From positions 3,101,676-3,165,675 of the forward strand of contig CM041104.1 in assembly GCA_023079485.1 (NCBI GenBank): 64,000 nucleotides of DNA, given 5' to 3'. Every line of letters begins with the position of its first letter. The stretch's first letter is position 1. Of the stretch, positions 36,472-49,115 are shown piece by piece. The stretch comes from Archilochus colubris (taxonomy: Eukaryota > Chordata > Aves > Apodiformes > Trochilidae). The translations under genes and the position numbers were made by a program. The notes below the pieces were generated by a model. The model was not told the DNA's origin. It saw only the letters and a list, made by a program, of their open reading frames with translations, and ran no database searches.

Positions 36472-38730
36472 TGAATGTGAAGCAGATTTCCACAGCTGTG
36501 GAAGCATCTCCACTCCCAACTCTGTCCCATGCAGCTCATCCAAGGTAAGGAATGGTCCCCACAAGCTAAGTGGAAGGAGGGTCAAGATCAGCACCAGTGG
36601 AGCAGGATTAGTCCCCATCATGCAGCAATAATGCTGCAAACCTGGGCTTCTAGGAGAAGGTGGGTGGAGAGCACTGGGGTCACCATGGCCCAACTCTGCC
36701 ATCCTGCTCCCTCCCTGGTGCTGCAAAGCTCAGGCTTTGCATAAGAAAGAGCCCTGAGAAGGCAGCACCCTGTACATCAAGTGGTACAAAGAAAAGCAAG
36801 AGCCTCTGGAATCAGCTGGAGTTAGGGGAGACTTTCCTGTGAACTTTTCCCATCAGAAAGATGAAGATATTCATCAAAGAAAAGAGTTTCTTAATATTTT
36901 TGGCTTGAGAAATTGTTTCAGAAAAAGAAAGCCTTAAGAAAAAAGAAATCTAAACTAGGGTAATATTTCTTGATGTCATTGAACAAAGCATTTTAAAGTT
37001 ATATATCAACAAGACTTCTATTTTATTTTAAAATAATTTAAAATGGATAATCAAAGTCTTTAGTTTCTCGAGAATGATTTTTTACTGTAATTTCACTAAA
37101 TTAATTTTATGAATATCTTCAGGATGATGTGAAAGGATTTCTTCTTATATTTCATTATTCAGGTTGTGCAACAGACAGAAAAATCAGTTCTTTGCTCATC
37201 TTTACTCTTGAATATATTGAATTCCTCTGAGAAAATGAGAAGAATGGGAATCCTTACGAACTGAGTAATCCAGATGAATAGTGTCTTCAAAGTCAATTAC
37301 TTTGCAGAGTAGATACCTACTTTTGTCTTTTTTCTCCTCTCCAGCTCAATTTTTGCTCTCTCCAGAACTTTCTAAAGTTTCTTTTTTTTTTTTCTTTCCC
37401 CAGGTAAACCAGCCAGGGATCCCTCTGCTCTGCACCCAGATTAACAGAGCAAGGAGGTTTAAAACAAACCCCAAATCCCAGTATCCCAGCACTGCACACC
37501 TTGGTCTGTGTGTCCCATTTCTGAGATAGGTTCCTGACAGCTCCAGATGGCCATCTGGTTTGGACTGGGATGAAGAGTTTAGATATCCTCAAAAAGCAGC
37601 TGCCTGAAAGTCAGCCCAGCCCCAAGCCACCCAGGACCTCCTGAGTCTCAGCAGGTTCCTTCTTGCAGGCTCCATCAAATTAAATGAAAACACTGATAAT
37701 TATATTAAAATCATGAACACCATGTACATTGCTACTCATAAAAGGGAAGCATTTCACTTCCCTCCATGACTTGGTTTAAAAGAAAAGAGCTGCACTCTTT
37801 GGCCAAGGAACCTCAGAGTAAGCAAAGCCAGGAATTTAAAATATCTGCCTGCTGTAACTGGCCACTCTGGGCAAAAAAACACTATATTACTTCTTTCCCA
37901 ATCTCCATGTCCATTAGATACCTTCCTGTTCAGTCTGGCAAAGTGCCACTGTGTTTCCTATTCTCTCTTGGTAGGGAGATAATAAATAAGGGAAATTCTT
38001 CTTATTGGAAGTGCAGTAAGAAAGTCAACTTCCTCTAGTGCAATGTAGATGTCACTTCTCATTCTTATTTTTATGATTCTTTAGCCAGTTATGGATCCAT
38101 GTAGCTGTGCTTATATCAAAGCCAGTTTTAATTTATTTTGAGATTAAAATTTTATGAGAGATTGCATCAGATGCTTCTCTAAAATTCAAATAGAAGACGC
38201 CCAGCACATTCCCTTCAGCTAGTCACTGTAATTCCATTTTAATAAGATATTGAATTTGTCTGCAAGATTATTATTTTTCTATACATACCCACCCTCTAAG
38301 AAATATTTATCTCCTAATATTTGTTTCAGATTTAGAAATTTAACACATGGTAACTGACTGTGTTGTTCCTTCTCTGATTTTCTGGTGATTAGGACAATAT
38401 TTCCATTTCTCTCTTCTTCTGGTGCTTCTCAGATCTCTACCATCTGGTGGTTCCTTTATCATCCTGGGATGAATATCTGAATATCACTTCTCTTAGTTGA
38501 TTTCTGAGCATAATAAAATTTCCAAGGATTTCCTTAATTTTCAGTCTCTTTTTTTTTTTTTTCCCTCTCTCTCTTTTCATTTATATTTAAAACCAGCTCT
38601 AAACCTCTACACCAAATCTGGATCCAGACATACACACTGTACATTCTACCATGTGTCCTTTCCCAAACCCATGCACTTGCACAGAGGCATTCACCAAAAC
38701 ACAAACAGGGCTTTGTTCAGCAAAACAGAT
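36472..38730. other. Non-coding stretch, nothing recognised
   Basis: Repeat-free, AT-rich from about 36870 to 37260 and again 38040-38580. T-runs near 37382 and 38549. No recognisable exon. Confidence 0.4.
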
Positions 38731-38766
38731 GTCCCTTGAGCTGTCCCTTGAGCTGTCCCTTGAGCT
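38731..38766 (+). repeat. Three tandem copies of a 12-mer next to the LTR
   Basis: GTCCCTTGAGCT is repeated three times without change, six bases before the LTR target duplication. It predates or is independent of the LTR because it lies outside the duplication. Confidence 0.95.
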
Positions 38767-39100
38767 CTGCCACCTGTGTCCTGGTTTGGGCCAGGATAAA
38801 GGTGATTTTCTGTCTTGTACTTTTGCTTTTAGCTAAGTCTCTTGTAAGTAGTTGCACTTGCTGAAATTAACAGCAAGTTTCTCAGACAGTGTGTGCTTCT
38901 AGGACTGATAACACTTGATGTTTATAGTTACTGCTAGAGACTGGTGTGCAGAGCCAAGGACACTGCTCAGCTCTGAGGAAAACTTTTACCCTCCAGGAGG
39001 ATGAAGAGGTCCCACCTGAGCCCTCCTTTGGGGAGGAACAGACAAGATAGATGCCAGAATTGACCAAACAGAGGATTCCATCCCATACACGTCACACTCA

Positions 39101-39108
39101 GTATAAAT
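39101..39108 (+). promoter_or_regulatory. LTR TATA box
   Basis: GTATAAAT in the middle of the solo LTR, preceded by 'cacgtcacactca', which contains a CRE-like CGTCA. Expected site of LTR-driven initiation about 30 bp downstream. Confidence 0.55.
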
Positions 39109-39444
39109 TTGAGGCATCAAGAGGGCCAAGCCATGATTTCCTGCTTCCAGCTGCCTCCCCTTCCTGCCTTTCCTGCTTCCCTTCCTTCACCCAGCATCCT
39201 GGAAGGATTCCATCCCTTTCTCTGCCTGTGCTCCTGATCCATCCCAGCCCATATCTGTGTGTTCCTGCCTCCAGCTCCCAACTGCTGCTGACTCCAGGAT
39301 TCCAGCCTGGACTTTCCCAGGTCTGCCCTGCAGCCTCGGTGGTGACGTGAGAGTTATTGGGGGAAAAGGGGGAGGAATGTGGTTGCCATTTTCCTGTATA
39401 TTTGTATATATTTAGTAATTTTTCCTATTTATCATTACTGTTTC

Positions 39445-39450
39445 ATTAAA
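39445..39450 (+). terminator. LTR polyadenylation signal
   Basis: ATTAAA followed by 'gttgtgtagtttagtttcc', a T/G-rich downstream element, placed in the last fifth of the LTR as expected for the R region. Confidence 0.55.
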
Positions 39451-39590
39451 GTTGTGTAGTTTAGTTTCCAACCCATCAGTCTCTCTCCCATATTCTCTCT
39501 CCTTTCTTTATCAAGGAGGAGAGAGAGATTAATAGAGAGCGTCTGTCACTCAGTTTAATTGCTGGGCCAGTGTTAAACCCTGACAACCTG

Positions 39591-42500
39591 CCAGCTGCCA
39601 TCTCCATCTCACAACATCTCTCAAAAAGATGTGCATGGGAATATCACTCCACAGCAGCTTCATACAGCTTGACAAGGAACTGTTTGAGCTGGGACATACA
39701 TCCTGATGCTAGGAGGTTGTACCACTTCCCTCTGCAGGAGATGTACAACCTCTTTCCAGAGACACTGAACAGAGACACTTCCACCAGTGTGGAAGGATGT
39801 CCACAGCCCACCCGTGGCCACCTCAGATCCAGCTCCCTCTTGCCTTAATTACAGCAGCATCTGCCTCATCTTAGTGTAGTCTTATATCAGGGGGGCAAGT
39901 TGCTTCTGTCAATAATAAAAATAAGTAGCAGAGCATCCAATGTATTATTGATCAGATAATAAATATTTTACTGGTTTTCAATAATTCAACATTGTCTTAA
40001 AAAAAAAAAAAAAAAAAAGCCCCAACCCAAAGCCTCATGAACAATGAAGAAAATTCCCTGGGTCCTGACTGAGAGGGCTTTGGGGGAGAATGTCAAAAGG
40101 ATAAAATCTGTGTTAAAAGCAGACATGCCTCTCTCATTTGAAAACATGTTTGCAGGTTCAATAAAATATAGAGGGTCTGATGCACTTAATGATTCGCCTG
40201 AGCTGGCTGGGAGGGTAAAATATCTTTCCTGCCTCAATAATTTATCAGAAATAATGTTGCAATGGGAAGTATACAAAGGGTGGCATCCTGATGGAGCAAA
40301 GCAGCAAGTACCTTCTTCAGTGTCAGGTTTGCAAGTGACTGTTTATTTTTCTGAGCTACCTCTTTCTTTCCTTAAAGAAACTCTGAGCTCCTTCTCTCAC
40401 ACTATAGTTTGTGCCAGATTTACTTCTTTTTACCCCTAGGTGAAGGGAAAAAAAAATGTTCTTGTACTTCCAATTGCAACGGGCTGTAAAAACCCAGACC
40501 TGGTGATAGCTTGCTGAACATTAAATACTTGTGTTGCTGTTCTCAGTGCGTTTATTGGCAGAGCAGCCTCACAAGCAGCCCAGCTCTTCAGAACTGGCAA
40601 GATCACAAGAAAGACATTTCTGGTCTGAAAGGCGACTTTGTGAAGAATGGCACCAAGGAATTCCATGGTTGCAGTCTTTTATCATTTTTACCCCATTTAC
40701 AGCTCCGGAGGGATGGTTTCCCTACCACTGAGTCGGCTGTACCTGGTAATGAAGCTCCCTGGCTCTGAGCCAGTCATCAGTCAAAACTTCAGCAGTGACT
40801 TTATTTAAATGATGCCTGCACTATGGGAGAGTTTTGTGGGGTTTGTTTGTTTGTTTCCTCCCTGAAATTTCCACCAACAGTTGGGAAAGGATGGAAATAC
40901 TCTTTCTTTTTTATTCTTTTTTTCCTTATTTTTCTGCAAGAATTTTTTTTGCCTCAGCAGTACGGATGCTGCAATGAAATAATAGGAAGAGGCAGATCAT
41001 GATATTCAGTAGAGGTTTCTTGGGGTTTGTTCTCCTCTCTACCCTTCCATCCCTGCTGCAATAAATTCTGCTTTGCCAACCCCCCCTCTGTGCCCATTTG
41101 CAGGTGAGCAGGGCTGAGTGTGGGGCTCAGAACCCATCAGACCCAGGGTGCTGAACTCTGCAGCCTCCCTGCAGGTGGTGGTCCAAGCTCCAATGTCTGC
41201 AGCACCCATCAGAAGGCTGAAACCACCCCTGAGGGATAGGGCTGAACCTGCTCAGCTTCACCTGAGCCTGAATCACTTAAAAAGATCTTAGGCCTGTGCT
41301 GAGGGGGTACTCGTGGCTCTTGGTGGTAGTTTGCTGTATGGAGAGGACATGGGGATGATCTTCCATAAGATGCTCCATGACAGAGCTGATGAAACTGGAT
41401 GAGTAAAAGGAAGAGAGATTTACAGGCATCATTCTCTGCTCTCTTCCAGTTCTCCTACCATCACCCCTCTTTCTGTGTCCATTCTAGCACCTGGGTATCT
41501 CCAAGAAGACACATTAACCCTGGAGGAGGCTACAAAAGGCAAACATGGCTCAGCTCTGACATGGTTGCAACCAGAGAAGCTGCAACTGTGCTGAGTCCCC
41601 TTGTACTCCACTTGTCTGAACCCACGTTAAACATTCACAGTGCTGGGGCTTGGCTGCTCTTATTATCCCTCAGCTAGAACAAAGTCAGCTTTGGTCTGCC
41701 CAGCCATTCGTAGAAAAGGAGATGTGGTTTTATTTTATTTTAGATGCAGACATGCCGTTTATTAATAATTCTGTGAGCTACAGCAGCATGGACTAGACCT
41801 AATTTCCATGAATGGCAAGCTCATTGAAAAAAAAATGGCCTAGCTGGGGCATGAATCACCATTTTTGTACCAGAGGCTCAGATGAAATGTGTTACTGATG
41901 CTGATTCTCTCCTCACTGAGCTCCAGTTCCTAATGGAGATCAAAGATCCCATTAAACAGATTTGATGAAGAGACAGTCCCTCATTTATAGACTTGGAACA
42001 AGCTGAACAAAACCCATAAAAATACCCCAGAGGCTGCTCTTTCTCTCGACACAGAACCTGGCTTTTCCTCCAGCAGGCGTGTGCTCATCTGAAACACCCC
42101 AAGTAAAGATTTTATAAGCTCATCTCCACAACTTGCCAGAGTTTTTAACAAATCTGTCCCGCTCTCAGACATGGAAGAAGGAATACTGGACTGATTCATT
42201 AACTTAAATTAAAAATAAACAAGTGGGAAGTAAGCACTCTGAAGAGAAGTCATGAAGGCATTAAGGCTGTGAATGTAATTTAAATAAACAACTTCTAGAG
42301 GAGAATTCAAGTAATGGAAGAAGTTAGGTTTTGGGGGTTAGTTTTTTTTTGGTTTGCAGGCAGGGACATCAGCAGTGATCTTTCTGACCATGCCCACTCA
42401 GAAAGGCCCAGGAGAGGCTGATGTTCATGCCAGGCTCCTGTTGAGGGCAGTCCTGCTGCCTCTGATGTCCAGAGGAGCTGCTGCATCCCTGCACTTGCCA

Positions 42501-44549
42501 GCCAAGCAGCTAAGTCATCTTTGCAGAACTGTTAGTGCAGCCCACAGCAGGCTCTCCACTAGCCAAAAACATCTCCAGTACTTTTCCTGCCCTGTCCTGA
42601 CCACTGGATAACCATGCATATGTCCTGCCATGCCTTGAAATCCTATAGTACCAGGAGCCTCTAATGTTAGATTAGCATACAACTTATCCCAGAGCAGATG
42701 AAAACCAAGATCTGCCCTTTCATAGCAAACACATTTCAAAGCTTGGTGTCATTCTGTACTGCAACACTCTTCACCCATTCCCCACTGAATCAATATCCCT
42801 GGAAAAAGAATATAGAATTAATATATTTTTAAAGTCCACTTCAACTTACTGACCAAGAGACCTGGTGCTCATCAACAGAAGTGAAGCTTGATGCACTTTT
42901 TGAGCTTTAATCTTTGGGGTGTTTTAGCTGTCTGCTAGGTTTGTCTCCTCTTGATGACTGGAAATGTCTTTCCCTGGAGGGAAGAGTCTTTACCAGTTCC
43001 CAGCTCCTGCTGTTCTGCTCCTGCCTGGTGAGAAGGAAACAGAAATTCAGAGCAAGAAGCCTCCAATTTGTTCCCCTGGTGCAGCCCTGTGGCTGCAGCC
43101 TCACTCAGCTGCACACTAAACACTTTAGTTAATTGGCAACAAATTGGGAGCTATGAACTGATTGCAATAAATATTTTATTAATTTTAAAAAACAAAAGGT
43201 TGCATCCCTTCCAGCCCAGTTTGATTGTGCAGTCTCACATATTAATATGTAATTGCCACATCAATTGGCAATCATGGGCTCAGAAGGAGCTCATTAGGAA
43301 AAATACCTCTGCCTGTACCCTCAGTAGGTGTCAGTCAGCTCTGTGCCATTGCCATCAGCAGAACTGGGGGTGTTTATAGAGGTAAAGCTCCAACAACTCA
43401 CCTGGAAAATAAAGCCTACAATGTGCTCTCATATTTAAGCTGGGCAAAGGAAGAACAGATTTTTCTCTGCATCTTTTATTTACAGAAAAAAGCAATTTTA
43501 TCTAGATCGAGATCTCACCTATCCTCAGAAACAAGGTTTTGTTGTTGTTGAGGTTTTTGTTTGGTTGGGTTTTTTATAGTAAACCCCTCAACTCAAATCC
43601 AAATATTCAAACCTAATAATGTTTTAGCTTTGCCTTCTTGGTCCCAGGGGATACACTGACATAAGACATAAGCCCTGAGTCTACTCATTCCCATCCCCAT
43701 CCCAGCACAGCCCTGGGAATATTTCTGGCCAGAAGATATGGGAACCCATCTAACACTCTCACCATCTCCAGTTTTGAGGTTTGGATGACAAAATCACAAT
43801 GCAGCATATGACAGAAACATGGGTGGCAAAGCAATGACAAGAAGTGTTTGAATTATTCATGGAGAATAAATCAGCAATGAGCAGAGTCCTGTCCTGGCTC
43901 AGGAAGCCTCTGTGAGGGATCTCTGAGCTGATGGAGCCTTCTGGAGATCAAGAATAGCTCCAGTTGACTCAACAGAAGTCTGCTGATGGGAAACTGGGAT
44001 CAGGATCAGGCTGGTAAATAGCAAGCAGTCACTGGAGCTGTGGCTGGAGTGGTGCTTTGTGAGCAAATGGGGTCTTCATTTTCATCAAAATCACATTTTT
44101 GATAGTGAAAAGTCAAAATAAAGTGCTTATCTCTCATTCTGATAAGGAAAAAACCATCACATCATCTCTATAGCTGATTCAAATCCATAGTTTGGCTTTT
44201 CTGTGTGATTCGGATGTAGTCATATTCCAGAAACAAAGAACCACAACCATATCAACACTTTTACTCTATTTTTTGGTAATATTTTTATGCTATGGGAAAG
44301 GTAAACAATTTTTCTTCTCTTTGGTTTTTAATTTGAGGGCTTTCTGTAGAACAGAAATTTCTTTTTCTGACAAATTGGTTGTGTGGATGGGATGAATAAT
44401 TTTTTTCAGGCTGCATTTTCTTCATCACTTGTTTACTTTGACTAATTACCAGTCATTCTGGGGGATATCTGAGTTGTCACTGAAGTCTCTTTGGCTTTCT
44501 TTCTGCTCCAGGAACAGAGGACAAATTGTTTAAACAGAAAAATAACAGA
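39591..44549. other. Non-coding stretch, nothing recognised
   Basis: A20 run at 39999-40018. Frames up to 131 codons (40044-40439) lack recognisable domains. No repeat family seen. Confidence 0.4.
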
Positions 44550-44880
44550 TGACGAGCAGCAACTAAAGAAATGTAAATAATTCATAAATACTTGTTCCTG
44601 CTCGTCCTGGCGTTCACGCATGGCACAGCCAGTCTCAAACAGCTACACAAACAGAAAGCTGTTTGTGCACCCATGCTGACAGCCCCTTTTCCATCACTAT
44701 TTGCAAACAGGAGCCTGAAAGCCGAGCAAAGAGTTGCACTGAAAGGGGCAAGATAAGGCAGAGCAGAGCAACAAATCTCTTTCCATCACAAACAGGTGTA
44801 ATTAGCCCCATCTCGTTAGGATTTGATATGCTATAATGCTGCAGCTTGGAGATCTGCCTCTTCAGGTGATGTCATGAGGC
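44550..44880. promoter_or_regulatory. Candidate enhancer-like element
   Basis: Repeat-free block with a dense set of sites: 'agatgacgagcag', FOX-like GTAAATAATTCATAAATA (about 44572-44589), an inverted pair CACAAACAG / CTGTTTGTG (44646-44654 and 44659-44667, 4-bp spacer), 'tatttgcaaacagg', AGATAAGG (GATA) and CAGGTGTAATTAG (E-box beside a homeodomain site). CpGs (gctcgtcctggcgttcacgc) are kept. Motif reading only; conservation not tested. Confidence 0.3.
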
Positions 44881-45688
44881 TAAATGCAGCAGCTTTCTGA
44901 AAAGTTTAGGGTTTTTTTTTCTCTTCTGTAGTTCAGATCTGGAGGTGAGATGTGTGTTTTACTCATACAAGCTGGGATCCCAGGATACCTGAGGTGAAGG
45001 TGCCGTGAGGATGAGGTTACTGCCAAGGACCTTGTCTGGAGTCAAGAGAGTAGCTGGAGAGGATGAAAGAAAATAATGAAAAAACTGCAGTTCAGCTACA
45101 GAGGTATTAAAAAAAGAACCATTGCAGCATTATGGTGTTTAAGCAGAGGGCACATCAAATAGTTCCTTGGGGCAGGAGGCTTTGCAGGTCAAGGCCATGG
45201 ATAGTTGTGGGGAACCCCTGCACCCCGTGTGTGAGCAGGGCAGGAGAAAGCTGGGCTGGTGGTGGGGGTCTCTGCAGGACCAAGGTGTTTCAGGCTGTGC
45301 CAAAGAAGGATGAGTCCATCCAGCCATCACATTCCCCAACATAAGGTCTCTGGGAGATTCGTGCCAACAATGGCAAACGTTTCCCAGGGGTACATGTCTC
45401 CATCTGAATTTCAGAAGCAATGAATTTGTCCAAAAAAACAGAGCCAGGCATTTCTCTTGGCAAATCCTTCACCTTTCCCATAGTGCCCTGGCACCTCTGA
45501 ACCATACACAAGTCATTGCTGAGCAGACCAGAACAGTACCAGCTGCTCCAGGCTCCCAGGACCTCACACGTAGCTGCTCTGACCCAGGATCTTCTCATGG
45601 GGATGCCTGTGGGCCACCAAAAATATTCTCCACACTGGCCCATGCCAGAAGATGGTTCCAGAACACATGTGTAGAGCACTCAACCTAA

Positions 45689-46064
45689 AGAATCATAGAA
45701 TCAGCTGGCTTGGAAGGGACCTCAGAGATCATCAAGTCCAACCCTTGAACCACCGTTGCAGTTCCCAGCCCATGGCACTCAGTGCCACATCCAGTCTCTT
45801 TTTAAATATCTCCAGACACGGAGAATCCACTACTTCCCTGGGCAGCCCATTCCAATGTCTGATCACCATCTCCAGAAAGAAATTCTTTCTAATCTCCAAC
45901 CTAAACCTCCCCTGGCACAACTTGAGACCCTGCCCTCTTGTCTTGCTGAGAGTTGCCTGGGAAAAGAGCCCAACCCCCCCCTGGCTCCAACCTCCTGTCA
46001 GGGAGTTGTAGAGAGTGATGAGGTCTCCCCTGAGCCTCCTCTTCTCCAGGCTGAACAGCCCCAG
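45689..46064 (-). mobile_element. CR1 LINE 3' fragment
   Basis: Minus-strand copy of the subfamily seen at 9137-9647 and 28910-29215. The tail 'agaatcatagaatcag' starts at 45689. The LSAMGWELQ end and the RHWNGLP region follow, and it breaks at about 46064 after 'cttctccaggctgaacagcc'. The C-terminal frame 45732-45920 is open. Confidence 0.93.
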
Positions 46065-48619
46065 GTGGACTTGAGTAAGTAAATAAGGAAGAGTAAAGTA
46101 TTTTGCTTTTCAGTTTGAGAAGAGGCTAAGGCTTTCTCCCAGCATTGCAATCTCCATCTCATCAACTGAGAAAAACTGACAATAGTAGCTAGATATGGGT
46201 GGGTAAATTTGGGTGACCCCCTGGAGCCAGCTCCCCCAGTGGCCACACATCAATCGTTTGCCTCCAAGAAAATACAAGTTTACTCTTGGCTCCATTCTGA
46301 CTCTTTTCTCCCTTAATTTTCCTTTTCTTCACCAGCACAGTTTGGTTGCTGTACTTTTCATCTCCTAAGCAAAGGGCCATTATTTATACAAGGTGAAACA
46401 AAAAGGGGAAGAGAAATGGGAGGCAGGAGTGCCAGGACTTTCTCATGCCAGGAGTCTGGCTCTCTGCAGTGGTTTATGGTAGGACAGAAAAAAAAAAAAA
46501 CCAACCCATAAAAAAACAAAACAAACAAATCATGAGCAAACATCCTACTCCACTGCTCCTCCAGCATAAGAAATTTCCCGGGTGGGAGCTGGGTGGTTGA
46601 GCTTTTCCAGCAGCCCCTGATGTCACCTTGCAGAGAGATGCCAAGTCCCATGCTGTTAAATCCCTCTTTGTGTTCTACCCAGCCTAATTAAGTTGTTTCA
46701 TTGCATTTCGTGGATACATTGTGGAAGAAAAACTCTGTTCCACCAATGTTAACCAGCCTGGGTTAGGAGTTAAAGCACCCACCAATGTGTTTAAATAAAT
46801 TCTTACTTGGAGCTTTAAGAGGGTTGGGAAACAGGAAGGGTCAGCCCCAGGTTAAGGTCCCTCTGCCCACACCTCAGCTCTGCTCCCAGCTCCTCAGCCC
46901 AACCCCAGCCTAACAGAACCACCTGAAGGAGCTGACAGGTTCCCACCTACCTCTTGAGCTTTGCCCTTTGGAATAATTTGGAAAATCAATGATTTGGGGG
47001 GGTTCTAAAATGGTTCTTGGGATGCGTCTCCAGGCCTGGGGGTGAAGGGAGTTCACTCACTTCACTCCTGCCAAGAAACCCCCCCAGGATCAATTCTGCA
47101 GAGTTAATGGATGGCTCCTTCATCAAGTCTTTCTTCTCTCAGTAAATACACTTCCTCCTAGCCAGCATTAGCATGAGCAAGTGAACTCTTTGCAATCAAT
47201 GGCTGAGGATGTTTCTCTCAGAAAAAAAGGTTGTGTTAGCAAACTTGGAGGCTGGCTGCTGGGGCAGAAGGGGGGGGACTGAAAGGAGCAGCATTGGGCT
47301 GCTCTTGGGCTGTTTTATTCTTATACTTTTTGTGTACTTTGCATAATAATGTAATAGAGTTGACAAAAGATTTATTCCTGGCGCCTATAAAATGACACAA
47401 TACAATGAGTTTTAAATGGAGAGGAGAAAAAAAAAAAATCAAGAGAAGAGGTAATTATGCAGGCTCTTCTTAAAGTCTGTAAATGTTATGGGCAGAAATT
47501 CAATTAGTGCAGAGGAAGCTGCAGAAGCATTCATTTTTTCCCTCTTTTTTTCCAAGCCTTTTAATGTCCAGGCAACAGGGTATATTTAAAAGACAACAGT
47601 GGTGCAGGCACACACAGGGTCCTACGTCTGCACCAGTGTAATCACTGCTGTTCTTCTCCTTTATATCCAGGCACAACTGCTCTGGTTTATGATGGAGCAC
47701 CACTTGCTTAAGCAGAAATAGTATTTTATAGCTTAAGTATAACCTTAAACTGATGGTGCTAGACCATGGGCTATAGCATGTGCGTACAGTTTATAGAAAT
47801 CAGTAACTCTCACAGAGCACATTTTGGTTAGAAGGACACATTTTGACTGAAAAGGGGTTGTTTAGACGAGCACAGGACTCCCAAGCCTTTTATAGCACAA
47901 CTTGCTTTTTAAGGCCTTATCAAACTCTCACCCTGATTTGTAACATTCTCCAGAAAGGACTTGACATGGGTGTTTCTCCTTTCAGACAGGATTTTTGAAG
48001 ATTTAACTTATCTACCTGCTCGTATATCCTCTCAGGTACAACATGCCATCAGCTCCCACCCAGCCCCTCATAGAAGTGAAACCTGAACATAGAAACTGCA
48101 ATTGCCAGAGCTGAAAGTGAGAAGCTGGACAAAGCTGGACTAGTGGTGGAGCAGCCACCTCACCCAGAACCAGCAAAAGAGCCCATGGGCACCCAAGATC
48201 TGTCCCAGGGTCATCCACCACCACTTCAAACTTCCCCTGCCCCACCTCACACTCAACAGGTTTGTTTCTTCCTACAAGGAGGACACCCTAAAACATAAAT
48301 GTTGGTTTATTTCTCCTGTCAAGAGCTCAGCTGGCTGGAGCTGGGAAGGGTTTTGCAGAGCTCTGAAGGCTGTGCTGGCTGAGCAGAGGTGCTGGTGCTC
48401 CTGCCTTCACCCCAGGGGGATGCAACACCAGTCCCTGGACTTGGTCAAGCTCTGGGTACGTTTTGAAGCTTCAGCTTTCTTCTGCAGAGGGACCTCTCCA
48501 GGAGGCAGTGCTTTCTTTCTAGGAAAGCAGCCATGGAAAATCTGGCTCCTTGCCTGTGTGCACCCAGATCTGCAGCACCTTCTTGAAGGAGATGTCAGTG
48601 AACTGTGTTTAGGGGCTGT
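46065..48619. other. Non-coding stretch with one conserved-looking block
   Basis: Ordinary CpG-poor DNA except for the segment listed at 47310-47420. A13 runs near 46489 and 47428. No exon recognised. Confidence 0.4.
47310..47420. promoter_or_regulatory. Candidate regulatory element with POU/SOX-like composite site
   Basis: TTTGCATAATAATG at 47338-47351 differs by one base from the canonical POU-SOX composite site (TTTGCATAACAATG, as used by Oct and Sox proteins). It lies in an AT-rich, repeat-free block that also holds 'ttgacaaaagatttattcc' and 'ggcgcctataaaatgacac', the latter with a TATA-like motif. Conservation and use are untested. Confidence 0.3.
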
Positions 48620-49005
48620 GGCCATCGGGAGACTTAAGCGAGGCTGATAAAAGGCTTTGGCATCTCTAACTTCGCTTTCTGAAGGACTGTCTGACCAGTC
48701 CCAGGTTTAAGAGCAGCCGAGCTCATTACGCTGGGTCTGCAGGCAGCTAACGCAACCCAAGAGCACCATCTGCTGCCGGGCGCTGCGGGGCTCCTGGGTG
48801 CTGCGAGGCTCCCGGGGTCTCCACGAAGGCACCGCCAGCACAATCAGGTTTCCCGGCTGTTGCACTGAACGCTGTTCAATAGCTTATTAGAGTTCCCTAA
48901 TCAGGAACCCTCACGGAGAAATGGATTTTTTTCTCTTCAGCCCCTGTGCCACACGCGGAACTCGGCGCTCTCATCCACCTCTTCCTAATTGCGTGCAGCG
49001 GGACA
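48620..49005. promoter_or_regulatory. CpG-dense patch (small CpG-island-like element)
   Basis: I count 22 CpG dinucleotides in 386 bp, in a segment somewhat above half GC, so observed/expected is roughly 0.7-0.8. The surrounding DNA is strongly CpG-depleted. No repeat signature is present. It may be an unmethylated enhancer or an alternative or non-coding-RNA promoter. No open frame in it is recognisable as an exon. Confidence 0.45.
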
Positions 49006-49095
49006 CCACAGTAAAGTTAATTTCCAGGGTAGGATAACAGGCATTATGGACTCTGCAGCCAATTAAAAGGCTCATAAAACAAAACACGGGCTTGA

Positions 49096-49115
49096 TTTTT
49101 TTTTTTTTTTTTTTT
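49096..49115. repeat. Poly(T) run of 20
   Basis: T20, followed about 75 bp later by an AT-rich TTATAT-type stretch (49193-49256). Confidence 0.95.

Larger units (their letters stand above)
38772..39590 (+). mobile_element. Solo LTR of an endogenous retrovirus, with 5-bp target-site duplication
   Basis: The LTR spans 38777-39585 (809 bp), starts TGTCCTGGTTTGGGCCAGG and ends TTAAACCCTGACA. The pentamer ACCTG lies directly before (38772-38776) and after it (39586-39590). A TATA box (GTATAAAT at 39101-39108) lies about 340 bp before a polyadenylation signal ATTAAA (39445-39450), with a T/G-rich stretch after it, so the U3-R-U5 order can be read. No internal retroviral sequence adjoins it. The first 35 bp or so resemble the LTR at 530-1130, suggesting related families, but the duplication here is 5 bp, as is usual for class III (ERVL-like) elements. 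The LTR could still act as a promoter. Confidence 0.9.
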
